From contig NZ_VCEI01000021.1 of the NCBI RefSeq assembly GCF_005860765.1, positions 124,001 to 188,000 on the forward strand: a stretch of DNA of 64,000 nt, in the 5' to 3' direction. The notes beneath the pieces were generated by a model. It searched no databases. It was not told the origin of the DNA and saw only the letters and a program-made list of their open reading frames with translations. This DNA comes from Dyadobacter sediminis (GTDB taxonomy: Bacteria > Bacteroidota > Bacteroidia > Cytophagales > Spirosomataceae). Every line of letters begins with the position of its first letter. Position 1 is the first letter of the stretch. Below, piece by piece: positions 62,815 through 64,000 of this stretch. The translations under genes were made by a program, and so were the position numbers.

Positions 62815-64000
62815 ATGTTATCAAAAGTATTGTGCATGCTGTCATCGGTAAGTTTGCTGATGACGGCATGTACCAAAAGTTCCGAAGAAAAACCTTCCGG
62901 CATTGAGCATGTAATTGTGATTGGCGTGGACGGACTAAGCCCGGACGGCATTCAAAAAGCCGAAACGCCGCATCTCGACAATATGGTTGCCAACGGCAGC
63001 GTCAAATGGAATGTGCGTTCCGTGCTCACTTCCAGCAGCAGCCAGAACTGGGCTTCCATGATTATGGGCGCCGGACCGGAGCAGCACGGCATCATCAACA
63101 ACGACTGGGAAATGGACGATCACACGTTGCCGCCGGTTGTGGAGGAAGCAGACGGACGTTTTCCGACCATTTTCAGTATTCTTCACAAGAGTAAACCGGA
63201 AGCAGAGATCGGAACTGTTTATCACTGGGACGGATTTGGCCGGTTATTTCAAAAGAATGCCGTTAATTATGACAAGCGTTTTTCAACAGAAGATTCCACT
63301 GCCGCCGATTTTATCAATTATATCAAAACAAAAAAGCCCGTTCTCGGTTTTGTTCATTTTGATCACGTGGATCATGCGGGGCATCACGGCGGGCACGGTT
63401 CGCCGGAATATTACAAAGCGGTTGCCAAAGCGGATTCGCTGATCGGGAACATACTGGCGGGAATTAGGGCAGCGGGAATCGAGGATAAAACGCTGGTGAT
63501 TGTTTGGGCGGATCATGGCGGGATCGGGTACGGACATGGAGGCGCCACGCCGCAGGAAGCCGAAATTGCCGGGATTTTTTACGGAAAAGATGTTAAAAAA
63601 GGGTATAAAATTGAGCAGCAGGTTTATACGTACGATCTGGCGTCTACAATCGCCTTTGCGCTTGATGTTCAGCAGCCTTATGCGTGGATCGGCCGTCCTG
63701 TAAAACCGGTTTTTGAAGGATTAAAAGAACCTGAAAATCTGTGGCTTGGCGAAAAAAGGATTGCTTCTCCGGTTATTTACCCCGAACGGAAATTGTATCA
63801 GCAGGCTGGCGGATTGTATACAGATCAAACGGCTTCTGTCAAAATTGATACGAAAGCTGAAAACAGCGTAACAAGATACACGACGGACGGAAGCGAGCCG
63901 GACAGCACATCGGTAGTTTATAAAAATCCTTTTACGGTAGCTAAAACGACGGTCGTAAAAGCAAAATCATTTAATAAGGAAGGCAAGGAAAGTTTGTCGG
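62815..64000 (+). CDS. Alkaline-phosphatase-superfamily lipoprotein, NPP/PhnA-like (3' end cut by window edge)
   Basis: At least 395 residues are visible. A signal with lipobox LMTAC (Cys19) comes first. The catalytic domain of the nucleotide-pyrophosphatase/phosphonoacetate-hydrolase type follows: VIGVDGLSPDG with metal Asp39, a Ser cluster (74-76) before QNW in the nucleophile position, FDHVDHAGHHGGHG and VWADHGGIGYGHGG with metal Asp and His. From about residue 345 a chitobiase-like C-terminal domain begins (YTTDGSEPDSTSVVY). It would cleave a phospho- or phosphonate ester outside the cytoplasm. It lies 18 bp after susD and closes the visible part of the locus. Confidence 0.88.
   Translation, partial: MLSKVLCMLSSVSLLMTACTKSSEEKPSGIEHVIVIGVDGLSPDGIQKAETPHLDNMVANGSVKWNVRSVLTSSSSQNWASMIMGAGPEQHGIINNDWEMDDHTLPPVVEEADGRFPTIFSILHKSKPEAEIGTVYHWDGFGRLFQKNAVNYDKRFSTEDSTAADFINYIKTKKPVLGFVHFDHVDHAGHHGGHGSPEYYKAVAKADSLIGNILAGIRAAGIEDKTLVIVWADHGGIGYGHGGATPQEAEIAGIFYGKDVKKGYKIEQQVYTYDLASTIAFALDVQQPYAWIGRPVKPVFEGLKEPENLWLGEKRIASPVIYPERKLYQQAGGLYTDQTASVKIDTKAENSVTRYTTDGSEPDSTSVVYKNPFTVAKTTVVKAKSFNKEGKESLS

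Noticed and set aside
1-64000. Insertion sequences, prophage, integrase or attachment sites
   Set aside because: No transposase, integrase or terminal inverted repeats with target duplications were seen anywhere in the window.

Overview
The window reads as a chromosomal segment of a Bacteroidota bacterium. I infer Cytophagales, close to Dyadobacter or Spirosoma, from the mix of families rather than from any marker gene. The signs are three SusC-type TonB-dependent receptors (two with a SusD partner in view), an ECF sigma/FecR pair, a type IX secretion C-terminal signal, HYC_CC_PP and heavy-metal-binding lipoproteins, -7 boxes of the TAnnTTTG kind, few Shine-Dalgarno sequences, and moderate GC content.

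Layout. 1-3108: nearly complete SusC receptor (minus), cut at the window edge. 3481-7281: threonine genes thrA and thrB with a HEPN/UPF0332 gene between them. 7389-8789: IscA/HesB-type Fe-S protein and a sugar-nucleotidyltransferase-like protein. 8889-13890: a 1363-residue secreted FG-GAP protein with a T9SS tail, then an SGNH hydrolase. 13962-16297: modABC molybdate importer. 16484-18547: aminotransferase plus tyrA. 18789-20725: two L,D-transpeptidases of different families whose 3' ends overlap. 20996-22440: tRNA-Arg(CCU) and hflX. 22852-25004: CstB-like persulfide dioxygenase/rhodanese and a methyltransferase.

25055-34062 is a metal (probably copper) island: His/Met-rich outer-membrane protein, periplasmic HMA protein, HMBD lipoprotein, an HMA-AraC fusion regulator, TonB-dependent receptor, HYC_CC_PP protein, CopZ-like chaperone and CopA ATPase. 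An AT-rich VapBC-type toxin-antitoxin pair sits inside it. 34159-47122 is mostly housekeeping and small genes: CsaA-like tRNA-binding protein, lactonase-like propeller, TlpA-like thioredoxin, YdcF, pfkA, YfhO, YfiT/DinB, DUF2905, a Fic protein with a 26-bp palindrome upstream, DUF983, a CGNR-like regulator divergent from an EamA transporter, and two unknown proteins. 47302-54487 holds sigma-FecR-SusC(STN)-SusD with no enzyme gene attached.

54947-64000 is the most suggestive locus: XRE-cupin regulator, PhnX-like HAD hydrolase, TIGR03364-type FAD oxidoreductase, SusC, SusD and an exported alkaline-phosphatase-superfamily lipoprotein, all on the plus strand. Together they look like an outer-membrane uptake and breakdown system for an aminophosphonate-like or other phosphorus-containing head group. 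The substrate is inferred.

Two genome-scale patterns stand out. Heptad repeat tracts (consensus AAnRGCY, strict 7-bp period) occur in intergenic spaces at six places in 31 kb. Five tail-to-tail gene pairs are separated by only 2-5 bp and a sixth overlaps by 97 bp.
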